From Candidatus Gastranaerophilales bacterium (GTDB taxonomy: Bacteria > Cyanobacteriota > Vampirovibrionia > Gastranaerophilales > Gastranaerophilaceae), in the NCBI GenBank assembly GCA_023662705.1, contig JAMPIM010000002.1, forward strand, positions 33,683 through 94,068: a DNA stretch of 60,386 nucleotides, in the 5' to 3' direction. Below, piece by piece: positions 41,884-51,494 of this stretch. The position numbers were made by a program, and so were the translations under genes. The notes beneath the pieces were generated by a model that was given only the letters and a program-made list of their open reading frames with translations, was not told the DNA's origin and did not search any database. How positions within the stretch are numbered: the stretch's first letter is position 1; every line of letters begins with the position of its first letter.

Positions 41884-42738
41884 TTGTTTAATATAAAATT
41901 AGCAAAATTTGCAGGATTCTGTTACGGAGTAAAACGTGCGGTTGACACGGCAAAAAAATTAAAATCAGAAAACCCTGACAAAAACATTTATATTTTAGGC
42001 GAACTCATCCATAACATGGATGTAATTCGTGAGCTTGACGAATTAGGTATTAAAACAATCTATAATGTACCTGATAAAGGCGATGGAATTTGTATTGTAA
42101 GAAGTCACGGCGAAGCTCCTGAAGTTTTTGATAAACTTAAAAATGCAGGATTTGAGGTTGTTGATTTAACATGCCCTGACGTTAAAAAGGTTCAGCAGCG
42201 CGCGATTGAACTTGCTCAAAACGATTATTTTGTAGTAATCGTAGGGAAACCAAACCATCCGGAAGTTATGGCTATTAAGGCTAATGCGGATTTATATTCG
42301 GATAAAGTAGTTGTTGCAACAACCATTGAAGAACTTGAGCCTTATGAAGCACAAATTAAATCACACAGAAAAGTCGGAGTTGTGGTTCAAACAACACAAA
42401 TGGTTTCATCATTGAATCTTATTGTTAATCACTTGAACACTTTAGCCAAAGAAGTTTTAATCTACAACACAATCTGTCAATCGACTGCAATGAGACAGAA
42501 AGAAGCTCGAGAGCTTGCACGTGAAAGTGATTTGATGGTGGTTGTAGGTTCAAGAAAGAGTGCAAATACAACTCACCTTGCAGAGATTTTAAAAGATTGT
42601 ACAAAAACAATTCATATCGAAAATGATAGTGAATTGGATGAAAGTTTACTAAAAGGGGTTCAGAATATCGGAATAACAGCCGGTGCTTCAACTCCTCAAA
42701 ACGTGATAGATAAAGTAAAGGAGAAAATACAAAAATGA
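41884..42738 (+). CDS. ispH: 4-hydroxy-3-methylbut-2-enyl diphosphate reductase
   Basis: Last MEP enzyme, making IPP and DMAPP. 284 residues. Three cluster Cys: Cys13 (AGFCYGVKRAV), Cys97 (LTCPDVKKVQ) and Cys198 (TICQSTAMRQ); Glu of HGE and the SHGEAPEVF loop are present. Homology starts at the first residues and the only matching start codon is TTG (41884), with no Shine-Dalgarno. It overlaps the S1 gene by four bases (ATGA). In clostridia these two are fused in one polypeptide; here they are separate. Confidence 0.96.
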   Translation: MFNIKLAKFAGFCYGVKRAVDTAKKLKSENPDKNIYILGELIHNMDVIRELDELGIKTIYNVPDKGDGICIVRSHGEAPEVFDKLKNAGFEVVDLTCPDVKKVQQRAIELAQNDYFVVIVGKPNHPEVMAIKANADLYSDKVVVATTIEELEPYEAQIKSHRKVGVVVQTTQMVSSLNLIVNHLNTLAKEVLIYNTICQSTAMRQKEARELARESDLMVVVGSRKSANTTHLAEILKDCTKTIHIENDSELDESLLKGVQNIGITAGASTPQNVIDKVKEKIQK

Positions 42739-43781
42739 CACAAGTATTAGACGAATTTGAACAGCTTCTCGAAGAAAGTTTCGCTAAAACAAACAGCGTT
42801 GCTGATATCGTAGAAGGTACAGTAATCAAAAAAGAATCAGAAGGCTACTTAGTAAGCGTTAAAGGTGCTAAAATGGAAGCTTTCTTATCAAACAAAGAAC
42901 TTTCAAGCGATGTTGAAGAACTTGAAAACGGCGACACAAGAGAATTCTATGTATTAAGAGAAGAAAACAATGATGATTCAATGCTTCTTTCTCTTAAGAG
43001 AATCGCATTTGCTCAAGCTTGGGCACAACTTAACGACGCTAAAATTCAAGGCGATACAATCCTTGCTAAGGTTGTTTCAACAGTTAAAGGCGGCGTTCTT
43101 GTTGATATCGCTGACTTGAAAGGTTTCATCCCATCATCTCAACTTAGAACAGGAACTCCTTTCGAAGGTCTTGTTGATACAAAAATCGAAGTTAAAGTTC
43201 TTGAAGCTGATCCTAAGAAAAACAAACTTATCTTATCTCAAAGACAAGCTGTTGCTGAACAAAGAGATCAAGTTGTTGATAACGTTCTTTCTTCACTTGA
43301 AGAAGATCAAGTTGTTTCAGGTAACGTAGTAAGAATCACTGATTTCGGTGCTTTCGTTGACATCAACGGTATCGACGGTCTTCTTCCTATCTCTGAAATT
43401 TCTTGGCAGAGAATCAAACACCCATCAGATGTTCTTACTTTGGGTGACACTATCGAAGTTAAAATCATCAAAATTGATAACGAACTTAAGAGAATCTCTC
43501 TTTCACTTAAGAGAATGGGCGAAAACCCTTGGCAGCAAATCGAAGGACAATTCGAAGAAGGGCAAATCGTTAAAGGTACTGTTAACAAAGTTACTACTTT
43601 CGGTGCTTTCATTAACATCTTCCCTGGCGTAGAAGCTTTACTTCCAGTTTCTGAAATGTCAGATGAAAACGTTAATCCGTTCAACTTGTTCAAAGTTGGT
43701 GCTGAAGTTGATGTATTAATCAAAAAATTCACTCCAAAAGAACACAGAATCGCATTATCTGTAAAAGATATTAATGCATAA
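42735..43781 (+). CDS. 30S ribosomal protein S1 homologue (copy 2)
   Basis: 348 residues with four S1-type units: ~24-92 (DIVEGTVIKKESEGYLV), ~105-175 (GDTILAKVVSTVKGGVLVDI), ~187-257 (QVVSGNVVRITDFGAFVDINGIDGLLP) and ~272-345. It closely parallels copy 1 at 31488. Codon use is strongly biased to C-ending/GAA/CTT forms compared with its neighbours, as for a highly expressed gene, so this is probably the main S1. AAAGGAG lies in the ispH end; the start overlaps the ispH stop. Confidence 0.92.
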   Translation: MTQVLDEFEQLLEESFAKTNSVADIVEGTVIKKESEGYLVSVKGAKMEAFLSNKELSSDVEELENGDTREFYVLREENNDDSMLLSLKRIAFAQAWAQLNDAKIQGDTILAKVVSTVKGGVLVDIADLKGFIPSSQLRTGTPFEGLVDTKIEVKVLEADPKKNKLILSQRQAVAEQRDQVVDNVLSSLEEDQVVSGNVVRITDFGAFVDINGIDGLLPISEISWQRIKHPSDVLTLGDTIEVKIIKIDNELKRISLSLKRMGENPWQQIEGQFEEGQIVKGTVNKVTTFGAFINIFPGVEALLPVSEMSDENVNPFNLFKVGAEVDVLIKKFTPKEHRIALSVKDINA

Positions 43782-43792
43782 ACAATATAAAG

Positions 43793-43829
43793 AAAAGGGG
43801 TTGGTTCCTATGGAACCAACCCCTTTTTT
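43793..43829. terminator. Bidirectional terminator
   Basis: AAAAGGGGTTGGTTCC and its complement around TA, with T-runs both ways, between S1 and secA. Confidence 0.9.
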
Positions 43830-43841
43830 ATATCTTTGAAA

Positions 43842-46484
43842 TTACCCCTCGATTACTTCCATTCCGTCATCAGAAACAAATTGAATTCCGAATTTTGCAC
43901 GGAAGATATATCTTACAGTATTGCTCTGAATTTCAAACATCATTTTGTTGAACAAATCATACGCCTCTTTTTTGTACTCAATAAGCGGGTCTTTTTGTCC
44001 GTAAGCACGAAGCCCGATACCTTCTTTAAGCATATCAATATTATGAAGATGGTCAATCCATTGATTATCAACAACTCTTAGAAGTACATCTCGTTCAAGG
44101 CTTCTCATAATATTATTATCTATAAACAACTCCTGCTGTTTCGCATCAGGGTCGTATTGAGCCATAATTGTATTATAGAATCCGATAATTTCTTCTTCGT
44201 GTTCTTTATAAGCCTTTTGAGCTGCATCACGCAAAGATTCATAAATCCTGTTATATCTGTATGCCTTGATATCATCTACTGAGATATAAGAAAGCTGCGG
44301 AATATTTGAATGCAGTTCCTTGATAAGAGTTTCCAAGTCCTCCGGAATATATTCTTCTGGGTTCATTTCAGGAGTTATATAGCTCTTAAGAAGTCTGTCG
44401 ATTTCCTTATCAATCATAAATTTAATATCATCAGACAAGTTCTTACCTTCAAGAACTTTACGTCTTTGAGCATAGAATTTTTCTCTCTGAATATTCATAA
44501 CATCATCGTATTGCAATACATTCTTACGAATATCAAAGTGATAAGTTTCAACTTTCTTCTGAGCTGATTGAATTTGTCTCGAAATCAAATGGGACTCAAT
44601 CGGCATATCTTCTTCCGCATTAAGCATTGTCATCAATGACGCAATCTTATCCCCGCCAAAGATTCTCATCAAATTATCTTCCAAAGATAAGAAAAATCTT
44701 GTAGAACCCGGGTCACCTTGTCTTGCGGCACGACCACGAAGCTGGTTATCAATACGTCGAGATTCGTGTCTTTCAGTACCGATTACGTGAAGCCCGCCTA
44801 ATTCTACAACACGAGCATGTTCTGCTTCGGTAATTTTACGAGCGTTTACAAGAGCTTCATCTTTTAATGCTTCATAGTTTTCTAAATCAGGTGTGATAGC
44901 TCTTGTTTCAAGTTCTTCTTTTGCAAGATACTCGGCATTACCGCCTAAAAGGATGTCTGTACCGCGGCCTGCCATATTTGTAGCAATTGTAACCGCACCA
45001 ACACGACCTGCTTGAGCAATAATATAAGCTTCGCGCTCATGCTGTTTTGCATTCAATACGTTATGTTTTACACCTTTTTTGCTAAGAAGTGCTGAAATAT
45101 ATTCTGATTTTTCAATACTCACAGTACCTACAAGAACAGGTCTTCCAAGCTTGTTCTGCTCAATAATATCGTTTACAACCGCATCATATTTAGCACGTTC
45201 TGTTTTATAAATAACATCCGCATTATTAACTCTGATATCAGGTCTGTTTGTTGGAATAACAGTAACTTCAAGATTATAAATCTTACCAAATTCAGCTTCC
45301 TCGGTCATTGCAGTACCTGTCATGCCTGAAAGCTTCGGATACAATCTGAATAAGTTCTGGAAAGTAATGCTTGCAAGAGTCTGAGTTTCATCCTGAATTT
45401 GAACCCCTTCTTTTGCCTCAATAGCCTGATGTAATCCGTCTGACCAGCGGCGGCCCGGCATCAAACGTCCTGTGAACTCATCAACAATCATAATTTCACC
45501 GTCTTTTACAACGTAATCTGTATCTCTAATAAACAATTCTTTTGCTTTTAAAGCATTCAATAAATCATGCGCATATTGATTATTGATATCAAACAAATCC
45601 TTACATCCGATGATTTCTTGTGCTTTATCAATACCATCCTCAGTAAAGATTACGTTTTTATTTTTTTCGTCAACTTCGTAATCTTTATCTTTTTCAAGCT
45701 GCGGAGCAACTTTTGCCATCAAAGTATAAGTATCGGCAGATTTTTCTACACGACCGCTGATAATCAAAGGAGTACGGGCTTCGTCAATCAAAATACTGTC
45801 AACTTCGTCTATAATTGCGTAGTTATAAGGTCTTTGCACAAGCATTTCGTTAGAAGATGCCATATTGTCTCTTAAATAATCAAATCCGAATTCGTTATTT
45901 GTACCATAAGTAATATCACAAGCATAAGCTGCACGTTTACGATTAAACTCATCCGCGTCATGTTGGTTTGAAAGAATTACACCAACAGACAAGCCTAAGA
46001 ACTTATAAATCTTACCCATCCATTCGCTGTCACGTTTTGCAAGATAATCGTTAACAGTAACAACGTGAACACCTTTTCCCGTAAGCGCATTCAAATAAGC
46101 CGCAAGAGTTGCAACAAGAGTTTTACCTTCCCCAGTTCTCATCTCTGCAATATGACCGTTATGCAAGAAATAAGCACCAATCAGCTGAACATCGAAGTGG
46201 CGCATATTCAAAACACGTTTACCTGCCTCACGAACAGTTGCAAAAGCTTCAGGCAAAATCTTATCAAGACATTCTTTTTCTAAGATTCTATCCGCCTTTT
46301 CGTTCTCAGAAGTTGGACGTTTAGCCAAAATAGCTTTAAACTCATCTGTTTTAGCTCGCAGCTCTTCGTCAGTAAGTTTTTCAAACTCAGGCTCAAGAGC
46401 GTTTATATGGTCAATTATTCCTAAAATCTTTTTAACTTTTTTCTCGTTTGGGTCACCCAAAAGTTTCAATAATAAACTAATCAT
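43842..46484 (-). CDS. secA: Protein translocase ATPase SecA
   Basis: Motor of the Sec pathway; 880 residues. Walker A MRTGEGKT at 115-122, Walker B region YAIIDEVDSILIDEARTPLIISG near 205-227, the NMAGRGTDI motif and the RRIDNQLRGRAARQGDPGSTRFFLSLED block. The C-terminus ends soon after the helical scaffold (FGIQFVSDDG) and lacks the Cys-rich SecB/zinc-binding tail, as in cyanobacteria and many others. GAGAGG precedes the start. Monocistronic. Confidence 0.97.
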   Translation of the reverse strand: MISLLLKLLGDPNEKKVKKILGIIDHINALEPEFEKLTDEELRAKTDEFKAILAKRPTSENEKADRILEKECLDKILPEAFATVREAGKRVLNMRHFDVQLIGAYFLHNGHIAEMRTGEGKTLVATLAAYLNALTGKGVHVVTVNDYLAKRDSEWMGKIYKFLGLSVGVILSNQHDADEFNRKRAAYACDITYGTNNEFGFDYLRDNMASSNEMLVQRPYNYAIIDEVDSILIDEARTPLIISGRVEKSADTYTLMAKVAPQLEKDKDYEVDEKNKNVIFTEDGIDKAQEIIGCKDLFDINNQYAHDLLNALKAKELFIRDTDYVVKDGEIMIVDEFTGRLMPGRRWSDGLHQAIEAKEGVQIQDETQTLASITFQNLFRLYPKLSGMTGTAMTEEAEFGKIYNLEVTVIPTNRPDIRVNNADVIYKTERAKYDAVVNDIIEQNKLGRPVLVGTVSIEKSEYISALLSKKGVKHNVLNAKQHEREAYIIAQAGRVGAVTIATNMAGRGTDILLGGNAEYLAKEELETRAITPDLENYEALKDEALVNARKITEAEHARVVELGGLHVIGTERHESRRIDNQLRGRAARQGDPGSTRFFLSLEDNLMRIFGGDKIASLMTMLNAEEDMPIESHLISRQIQSAQKKVETYHFDIRKNVLQYDDVMNIQREKFYAQRRKVLEGKNLSDDIKFMIDKEIDRLLKSYITPEMNPEEYIPEDLETLIKELHSNIPQLSYISVDDIKAYRYNRIYESLRDAAQKAYKEHEEEIIGFYNTIMAQYDPDAKQQELFIDNNIMRSLERDVLLRVVDNQWIDHLHNIDMLKEGIGLRAYGQKDPLIEYKKEAYDLFNKMMFEIQSNTVRYIFRAKFGIQFVSDDGMEVIEG

Positions 46485-46539
46485 TACATATCCTCTCCAA
46501 TTACGGCAATAATACCATAAACATGCCTCAACGTAAATA

Positions 46540-47385
46540 TTAGTCTATAGAGTAAAGTTTCTTTGCATTACCTGATAATAGATTCTCTAAAAGTTCTTCA
46601 TCTCCAAAGTACTCAAGAACTCTTTTTTTGAAAATGTTCAAATTCTTTAAATATAGCTCTCTGTTCTGATTTATATCACCGACAGGAGCGTCTGAAGCCC
46701 ACAGTAAACGATGTGTATAATCACCTTTCTTTGTATTTTTTAATCTTTCAATTAAATACAAGGTGTCTTCCAGTGTCTCTCCAATCTGGACAAACGAAGA
46801 ATCCACCCACGAAACATCAGCATATAATGTCGCAGTATCGTTTTCAATTGACTCTACTAAAATCTCAATAGCTCTTTCATGAGAACTTCTCGGTCCTGTT
46901 GATAAATGCCCCAGAATAATTGGAACATCAGAAAACTCTTTTGCCTTTTTATAAATCAATTCAGGTGAAGAAAATCTTGATTTGATGTGTCCCGAATGAT
47001 ACAAACAAGGCTTTTTAAACTCCTGCGCAAGCCTCAAGTATTTATCGTACTTTTCACTATCAGCAGGTAGTTTCATACACTCAGGATGAAGTTTAAGTCC
47101 GATAAATTCGGGATATTTTTCCAATAAAGAACGAATAACCGTTTCGTTTTCCGCTAAATTTGGCTGACAAACGGCAAGTGCCTTAAGCTTTGGAAATCTT
47201 CTCGTAACATCAAGCATATCCATATTGCAATCATATTCGTTTTTAAAATCTAATCCTTCAATACCTTCTAAGTTAGAACAAATTGCAACATCAATATCAT
47301 CACCCATAATCTTTAACAAAAATTCAGGAGAAAAATCACCCCATGGAGAGTTTTTACCGTAATGCACATGAGAATCAATTATCAT
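46540..47385 (-). CDS. Amidohydrolase (metal-dependent TIM-barrel hydrolase)
   Basis: 281 residues of the Amidohydrolase_2 type. The HxH metal motif is His6 and His8 (DSHVHYG); FIGLKLHPE, CLYHSGH, IILGHLSTG and the late Asp in LWASDAPVGD complete the site. Substrate unknown. Its start overlaps the stop of the upstream glycosyltransferase gene by four bases, so the two are coupled. Confidence 0.9.
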   Translation of the reverse strand: MIIDSHVHYGKNSPWGDFSPEFLLKIMGDDIDVAICSNLEGIEGLDFKNEYDCNMDMLDVTRRFPKLKALAVCQPNLAENETVIRSLLEKYPEFIGLKLHPECMKLPADSEKYDKYLRLAQEFKKPCLYHSGHIKSRFSSPELIYKKAKEFSDVPIILGHLSTGPRSSHERAIEILVESIENDTATLYADVSWVDSSFVQIGETLEDTLYLIERLKNTKKGDYTHRLLWASDAPVGDINQNRELYLKNLNIFKKRVLEYFGDEELLENLLSGNAKKLYSID

Positions 47386-48794
47386 AACCGGCTCTCCTTA
47401 GTAAAATATATCGCTTTAATTTTCTTCGGCTTAAAGCCTAAATCCAACGATTTGGTCGTAAAACCTTTTGTAATTTCTTCTACAAAATAACTTGAAGATA
47501 AGAAATAATAATTTCCTGATGGAAGGGCAATTAAGCTATCACGGCATGCATTAATATATTTTTTACCACAAATATTTGTATTAAGATAAATTCTTTCATT
47601 AGGAATATAAGCATCAAGATAAATATCGTATTCATTAAATCTTTTTCCATGATCTAATACAATAATATCATCAGATTTAATATTTTCTTTTAGATAATTA
47701 ACTATTTGGCGAGAATAAGAATAAGAAATCTCTGTTGGAGTATAGTTAAGCAACGAGATACTCATAAAAACAGCCATTGTCCATTTTAAAGAATTTGTCA
47801 ACCTGTCATTCATTAATGCAATCATTATCGCAAATGTTGGAAGTAAAAATAAAACTAAACGTCCTTGAATTGCATATTTATGCATTAATGAAGCTAAAAT
47901 TGTTAACCCTAAAGGTAATAAAAACAGCAGTTTTCTTAAAGAATTATCTCTATAAAAACAATATTTTATACATACAGCAAAAAATACAAAACCCGTTAAT
48001 GCTGAAAAAAGCTTTCCAACAGCAAATAATTCTCCAAATTTAAACAAAAACCTCAATGGATGACGAAAATCCATAAATCCGTAACAGCCGCTCCAACAAT
48101 CTATCATATTAGATAAATTAACAGCAAATACAGATTTAAGGCTCAAGAAATAATAAATTATACAGCTGAAAAATACAGGCAAAGCAATTTTAATACAAAG
48201 TCTCCAATTTTTTATCAACAAACAAGAAAATCCCGCTGCCAGCACAAAAAATGATGAGTAAGAAAACCATGGAACAACTGCAAATAAAAAGGAATACTGC
48301 CATTTATATTTATCTGTAGTCAATAATTTGTAAAAACCTATCAAAATTAATACAGAACACAACAATTCAGTTGAATACTGTTTAAATTGAGCCGAATATG
48401 CAACAGCACAGGGGTTAATCACAAAAAAGAATAATGAAATAAGCTTTGCTTTTTTATTGTCTTTGAAAATTAGTTCTACTAAATAATAAAATATTGGTAT
48501 TATTAAAATTCCTGATATAAATGGAATTACTCTTAAAATAAAATCCCTTGCATAATCACTCTGCGGATTTATAGAATTCAATAGAAATTTCACCATCAAA
48601 GTAAAACCAACAGGTGAAGCCTGTAAAATATCCAATCCTCCAAATAACTCTCTGTAGGATTTATTACAAACATTAAAAGCCAAAGCAGCTTCATCACCCC
48701 ATAAAGATGCATTTTGGATAAATAATACGCATCTTAGGAGAACTCCAATCACAAAAATTGCAACTAATCCATATTTATATAAACGCTCACTCAA
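47382..48794 (-). CDS. Membrane glycosyltransferase, GT39/ArnT-like
   Basis: 470 residues with about ten to twelve hydrophobic helices. Asp34-Glu35 in LWGDEAAL, in the first periplasmic loop, is the catalytic signature of GT-C enzymes such as ArnT and PMT. QASPVGFTLMVKF and FVINPCAVAYSAQFKQYSTELL follow the same family order. These enzymes transfer a sugar from a polyprenyl-phosphate donor to lipid or protein outside the membrane; donor and acceptor are unknown. First of a radA-downstream operon. Confidence 0.88.
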   Translation of the reverse strand: MSERLYKYGLVAIFVIGVLLRCVLFIQNASLWGDEAALAFNVCNKSYRELFGGLDILQASPVGFTLMVKFLLNSINPQSDYARDFILRVIPFISGILIIPIFYYLVELIFKDNKKAKLISLFFFVINPCAVAYSAQFKQYSTELLCSVLILIGFYKLLTTDKYKWQYSFLFAVVPWFSYSSFFVLAAGFSCLLIKNWRLCIKIALPVFFSCIIYYFLSLKSVFAVNLSNMIDCWSGCYGFMDFRHPLRFLFKFGELFAVGKLFSALTGFVFFAVCIKYCFYRDNSLRKLLFLLPLGLTILASLMHKYAIQGRLVLFLLPTFAIMIALMNDRLTNSLKWTMAVFMSISLLNYTPTEISYSYSRQIVNYLKENIKSDDIIVLDHGKRFNEYDIYLDAYIPNERIYLNTNICGKKYINACRDSLIALPSGNYYFLSSSYFVEEITKGFTTKSLDLGFKPKKIKAIYFTKESRL

Positions 48795-48802
48795 AGTAAT
48801 GT

Positions 48803-50167
48803 TTACCCCTTCACTGATCTGGTAATAGCTTCTATTATTCGTTTTACACGAACAACTTCAATTCCTTCTATTTTATCCTGAATCTCATTAGCTTCAGGAA
48901 TAATTATTCTCTTGAACCCGAGTTTTTGAGCTTCGTTAATACGTTTTTCAATATGATTTACCGCTCTAATTTCACCCGACAAACCAATTTCACCAACAAT
49001 AGCTGTATGAGAATCAAATACAACATCTCTTACACAAGTAATTATCGCTAGTGCAATTCCCAAATCTGCTGCGGGTTCGGACACATCAATCCCGCCGATA
49101 ACATTAACATAAACATCCTGCTTGGAAAGATTCAATCCGATTCTTTTTTCCAATACAGCAAGAATTTGAAGCACTCTGCTTGTATCAACACCATTTGCGA
49201 TTCTACGCGGAGCTGGATAAGGAGTTGTACCGACAAGAGCCTGAATCTCAACAAGAAGAGGACGAGTACCTTCGCTTGTTACAATAATAGTACTTCCAGG
49301 AGTTTGAGTCTGATTATATTCTTTCAAAAACAATTCAGAAGGATTGATAACTTCTCTTAAACCATTACCGCCCATCTCAAAAATTCCAACTTCCGAAGTA
49401 TTCCCGAAACGATTTTTTATAGAACGTAAAATTCTATATGTCTTATATTTATCACCCTCAAACTGGATAACCGTATCCACCATGTGCTCAAGAACCTTCG
49501 GCCCTGCAATATTACCCTCTTTTGTGACATGCCCGATAACAATAATAGAAATATTATTTGTCTTAGCTAAACCCATTAAAGAATTACAACACTCACGAAT
49601 CTGGGAAACACTACCTGCCGAACTTTGCACAGTTGACGTATAAATAGCCTGAATACTATCCACAATAACCAAATCTGGCTGCATTTCTTCAATATGTTTT
49701 TTTATTAATTCAAAATTGGTCTGGGGGTAAATATAAAGAGTATCTGATTTAACTCCTAATCTCTCAGCACGAAGTTTTATTTGACTTGCAGATTCTTCAG
49801 CTGAAATATATAAAACATTTTTACCGTTCTTACAAAGCTCGCCGCTCGTTTGTAAAAGTATTGTAGACTTACCAATCCCAGGATCGCCTGCAATAAGAAT
49901 CAAAGAACCTTTTACAATACCTCCGCCAAGAACTCTATCAAACTCGGAAATTCCTGTAGTTGTACGGATTTCCGTATTCATTTCAATTTCAGAAAGCTTC
50001 ATTGGGGGTGTCGTATCAGGAAGAGACGGCATATCCAATATTTTATTTCCGCCGCTGACTTCTTCTATAAAAGAAGCCCAAGCCCCGCATTCAGGACACT
50101 TGCCTAAATAACCCGCAGTCTCATATCCACAATTCTGACATACATATTTTGATTTTACTTTTGCCAT
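48803..50167 (-). CDS. radA: DNA repair protein RadA
   Basis: RecA-like branch-migration ATPase, 454 residues. N-terminal zinc finger Cys10, Cys13, Cys24, Cys27; Walker A GDPGIGKST at 94-102; the RadA-specific KNRFG near 255; C-terminal Lon-protease-like domain with VGGIDVSEPAADLGIALAI. Seven bases separate it from the upstream LysM gene, eight from the downstream glycosyltransferase gene. Confidence 0.96.
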   Translation of the reverse strand: MAKVKSKYVCQNCGYETAGYLGKCPECGAWASFIEEVSGGNKILDMPSLPDTTPPMKLSEIEMNTEIRTTTGISEFDRVLGGGIVKGSLILIAGDPGIGKSTILLQTSGELCKNGKNVLYISAEESASQIKLRAERLGVKSDTLYIYPQTNFELIKKHIEEMQPDLVIVDSIQAIYTSTVQSSAGSVSQIRECCNSLMGLAKTNNISIIVIGHVTKEGNIAGPKVLEHMVDTVIQFEGDKYKTYRILRSIKNRFGNTSEVGIFEMGGNGLREVINPSELFLKEYNQTQTPGSTIIVTSEGTRPLLVEIQALVGTTPYPAPRRIANGVDTSRVLQILAVLEKRIGLNLSKQDVYVNVIGGIDVSEPAADLGIALAIITCVRDVVFDSHTAIVGEIGLSGEIRAVNHIEKRINEAQKLGFKRIIIPEANEIQDKIEGIEVVRVKRIIEAITRSVKG

Positions 50168-50174
50168 GACTTAA

Positions 50175-50729
50175 CTAATTCATCGGGATAATTAACTTTT
50201 GACCGATTGATAATGCATTAGGATTAGCCATTTTATTAGCTTCCTGAATAGCATCTACTCTTGTCATGTCAAAAGTACCGTAAAATCTTATAATAATACT
50301 TTCTAAAGTATCGCCTTCTTTAACAACATATTCTTCATTTGATGCTGCTGCCGCAACTGGTTTTGATGCTGCACTGTCAGCAGGAACAAAAGAGAATTTT
50401 CCGGAAGATGCTGCCGGTTTTTTCACAGGAGCAGGCATCATATCGTCTTTTGGAGTAGAAAGGCTAATCAAAAGACTAACAAGAGTTGTTACCGCTAATG
50501 TAATAATAACTCCGACAACCACACCTGTAACAAAATAAACCTGAGGTGTTTTTTCATTCTTTTGAGGTTTTACACCAAAAGATTGCCAAAGAACATCAAG
50601 TTCTTTTGTTTTACTTTGATTTCTATAAAAATCTTCGTCCTGATGCTGTCTGTTATAGCGTGATAACGCTTCCATCATAGCAACTTTTTCTCTGGTAATA
50701 TTTGATCTTCTAAGTGTTGAACTTTTCAT
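50175..50729 (-). CDS. LysM-domain membrane protein
   Basis: 184 residues. Cytoplasmic N-terminus (~1-70), one TM helix near 73-95 (VYFVTGVVVGVIITLAVTTLVSLLISL), an Ala/Pro/Ser linker and a C-terminal LysM (~132-184: YVVKEGDTLESIIIRFYG...NPNALSIGQKLIIP). LysM binds peptidoglycan GlcNAc chains, so the protein is a wall-binding inner-membrane anchor. GAGG precedes the start. First gene of the LysM-radA-GT39-amidohydrolase run. Confidence 0.9.
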   Translation of the reverse strand: MKSSTLRRSNITREKVAMMEALSRYNRQHQDEDFYRNQSKTKELDVLWQSFGVKPQKNEKTPQVYFVTGVVVGVIITLAVTTLVSLLISLSTPKDDMMPAPVKKPAASSGKFSFVPADSAASKPVAAAASNEEYVVKEGDTLESIIIRFYGTFDMTRVDAIQEANKMANPNALSIGQKLIIPMN

Positions 50730-50837
50730 ATAACCTCTTAAATCTGACGGTAATTTTAACCCTATACATGAAAGTTAACACAAAAAGTATATATTCGCAA
50801 ATTTGTAACAAAATAATGTTACATAATATTAAGCATA

Positions 50838-50930
50838 AATCCCCACCAGCGCGAACCCACCAGTAACAGAGTCAGTAGAGACCGACCTGTAGTCCAACGC
50901 CAAACCGGTAGTCCCGTGAAATGTCGGTCG
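50838..50930 (-). repeat. Intergenic element related to 36281-36335
   Basis: Contains CCACCAGCGCGAACCCACC and, within a stem of GACCGAC/GTCGGTC, CTGTAGTCCAAC. It sits immediately downstream of a minus-strand terminator, as the other copy does. No coding potential. Confidence 0.4.
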
Positions 50931-50941
50931 ACCCTTGTTGT

Positions 50942-50974
50942 AAAAAAAAGAAGCCTTGTTTTTGAGAACAAGGC
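50942..50974 (-). terminator. Terminator of the 57-aa protein gene
   Basis: GCCTTGTTCTCAAAAACAAGGC followed on the minus strand by TTCTTTTTTTT. Confidence 0.85.
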
Positions 50975-51064
50975 GCTAAGATAAGTAAGTTTGGGGGAAT
51001 TAAAATTGTAAGTAAGATAAGATGGTTAAAAAAATCTTTCTTGCCAAATCAGAGCTTAAGCGCT

Positions 51065-51238
51065 CTAAACCTTGGCTCTTGATATGAATGTCACACGGGA
51101 CTTCATATCCATTGCGAACAATCGCATTTCGTCAACTAAGATATAAGATTTATCTTCGGCGGGATTCTCATTAATATAGAATTCACGAGAAATTTGTGTA
51201 GCCATAGCATTGATATTGTAACTTTCCAATAAAGCCAT
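51065..51238 (-). CDS. Small unknown protein (57 aa) under ACTTTATATA-type promoter
   Basis: Unrecognised. MALLESYNINAMATQISREF at the start, then YINENPAEDKSYILVDEMRLF, ending SRAKV; predicted helix, loop, helix, no membrane segment. AGAGAGG stands 7 bases before ATG, a clear ribosome binding site. It has a ~145-base leader (with TGCAA/TTGCA hairpin and an 11-codon upstream ORF without a good ribosome binding site) and its own terminator. Its promoter aligns over 70 bases with that of the Gly-rich protein gene at 9815. A small regulator or component of the same regulon is possible. Confidence 0.7.
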   Translation of the reverse strand: MALLESYNINAMATQISREFYINENPAEDKSYILVDEMRLFAMDMKSRVTFISRAKV

Positions 51239-51386
51239 CTTATACCTCTCTTGTTTAGTTTTTAGACAAATTCAACTAAGCCCTTGCAAAGCGTTGCAGG
51301 AATCTTCAGCTCAACCAAGCATGCCAAATTTGTTACATTTTTTCATTTGCTGCTTGTTTTGTTTTGAACTATCTTATTAACTTCGT

Positions 51387-51458
51387 CTTACTCTTATATA
51401 AAGTTTATATAAAATCCCGAATTTCACAAAAGAGCTTCTTTGTTACAAAACTTAACAT
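51387..51458 (-). promoter_or_regulatory. ACTTTATATA-type promoter with tandem element, 57-aa gene
   Basis: From 51458 on the minus strand: ATGTTAAGTTTTGTAAC, TGTGAAAT at offset 31-38, ACTTTATATA at 55-64, then TAAG. Offsets are identical to 10976-11047. Confidence 0.65.
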
Positions 51459-51494
51459 AATTTTAAAGGATATAACTCGAAACAACAAACATGA

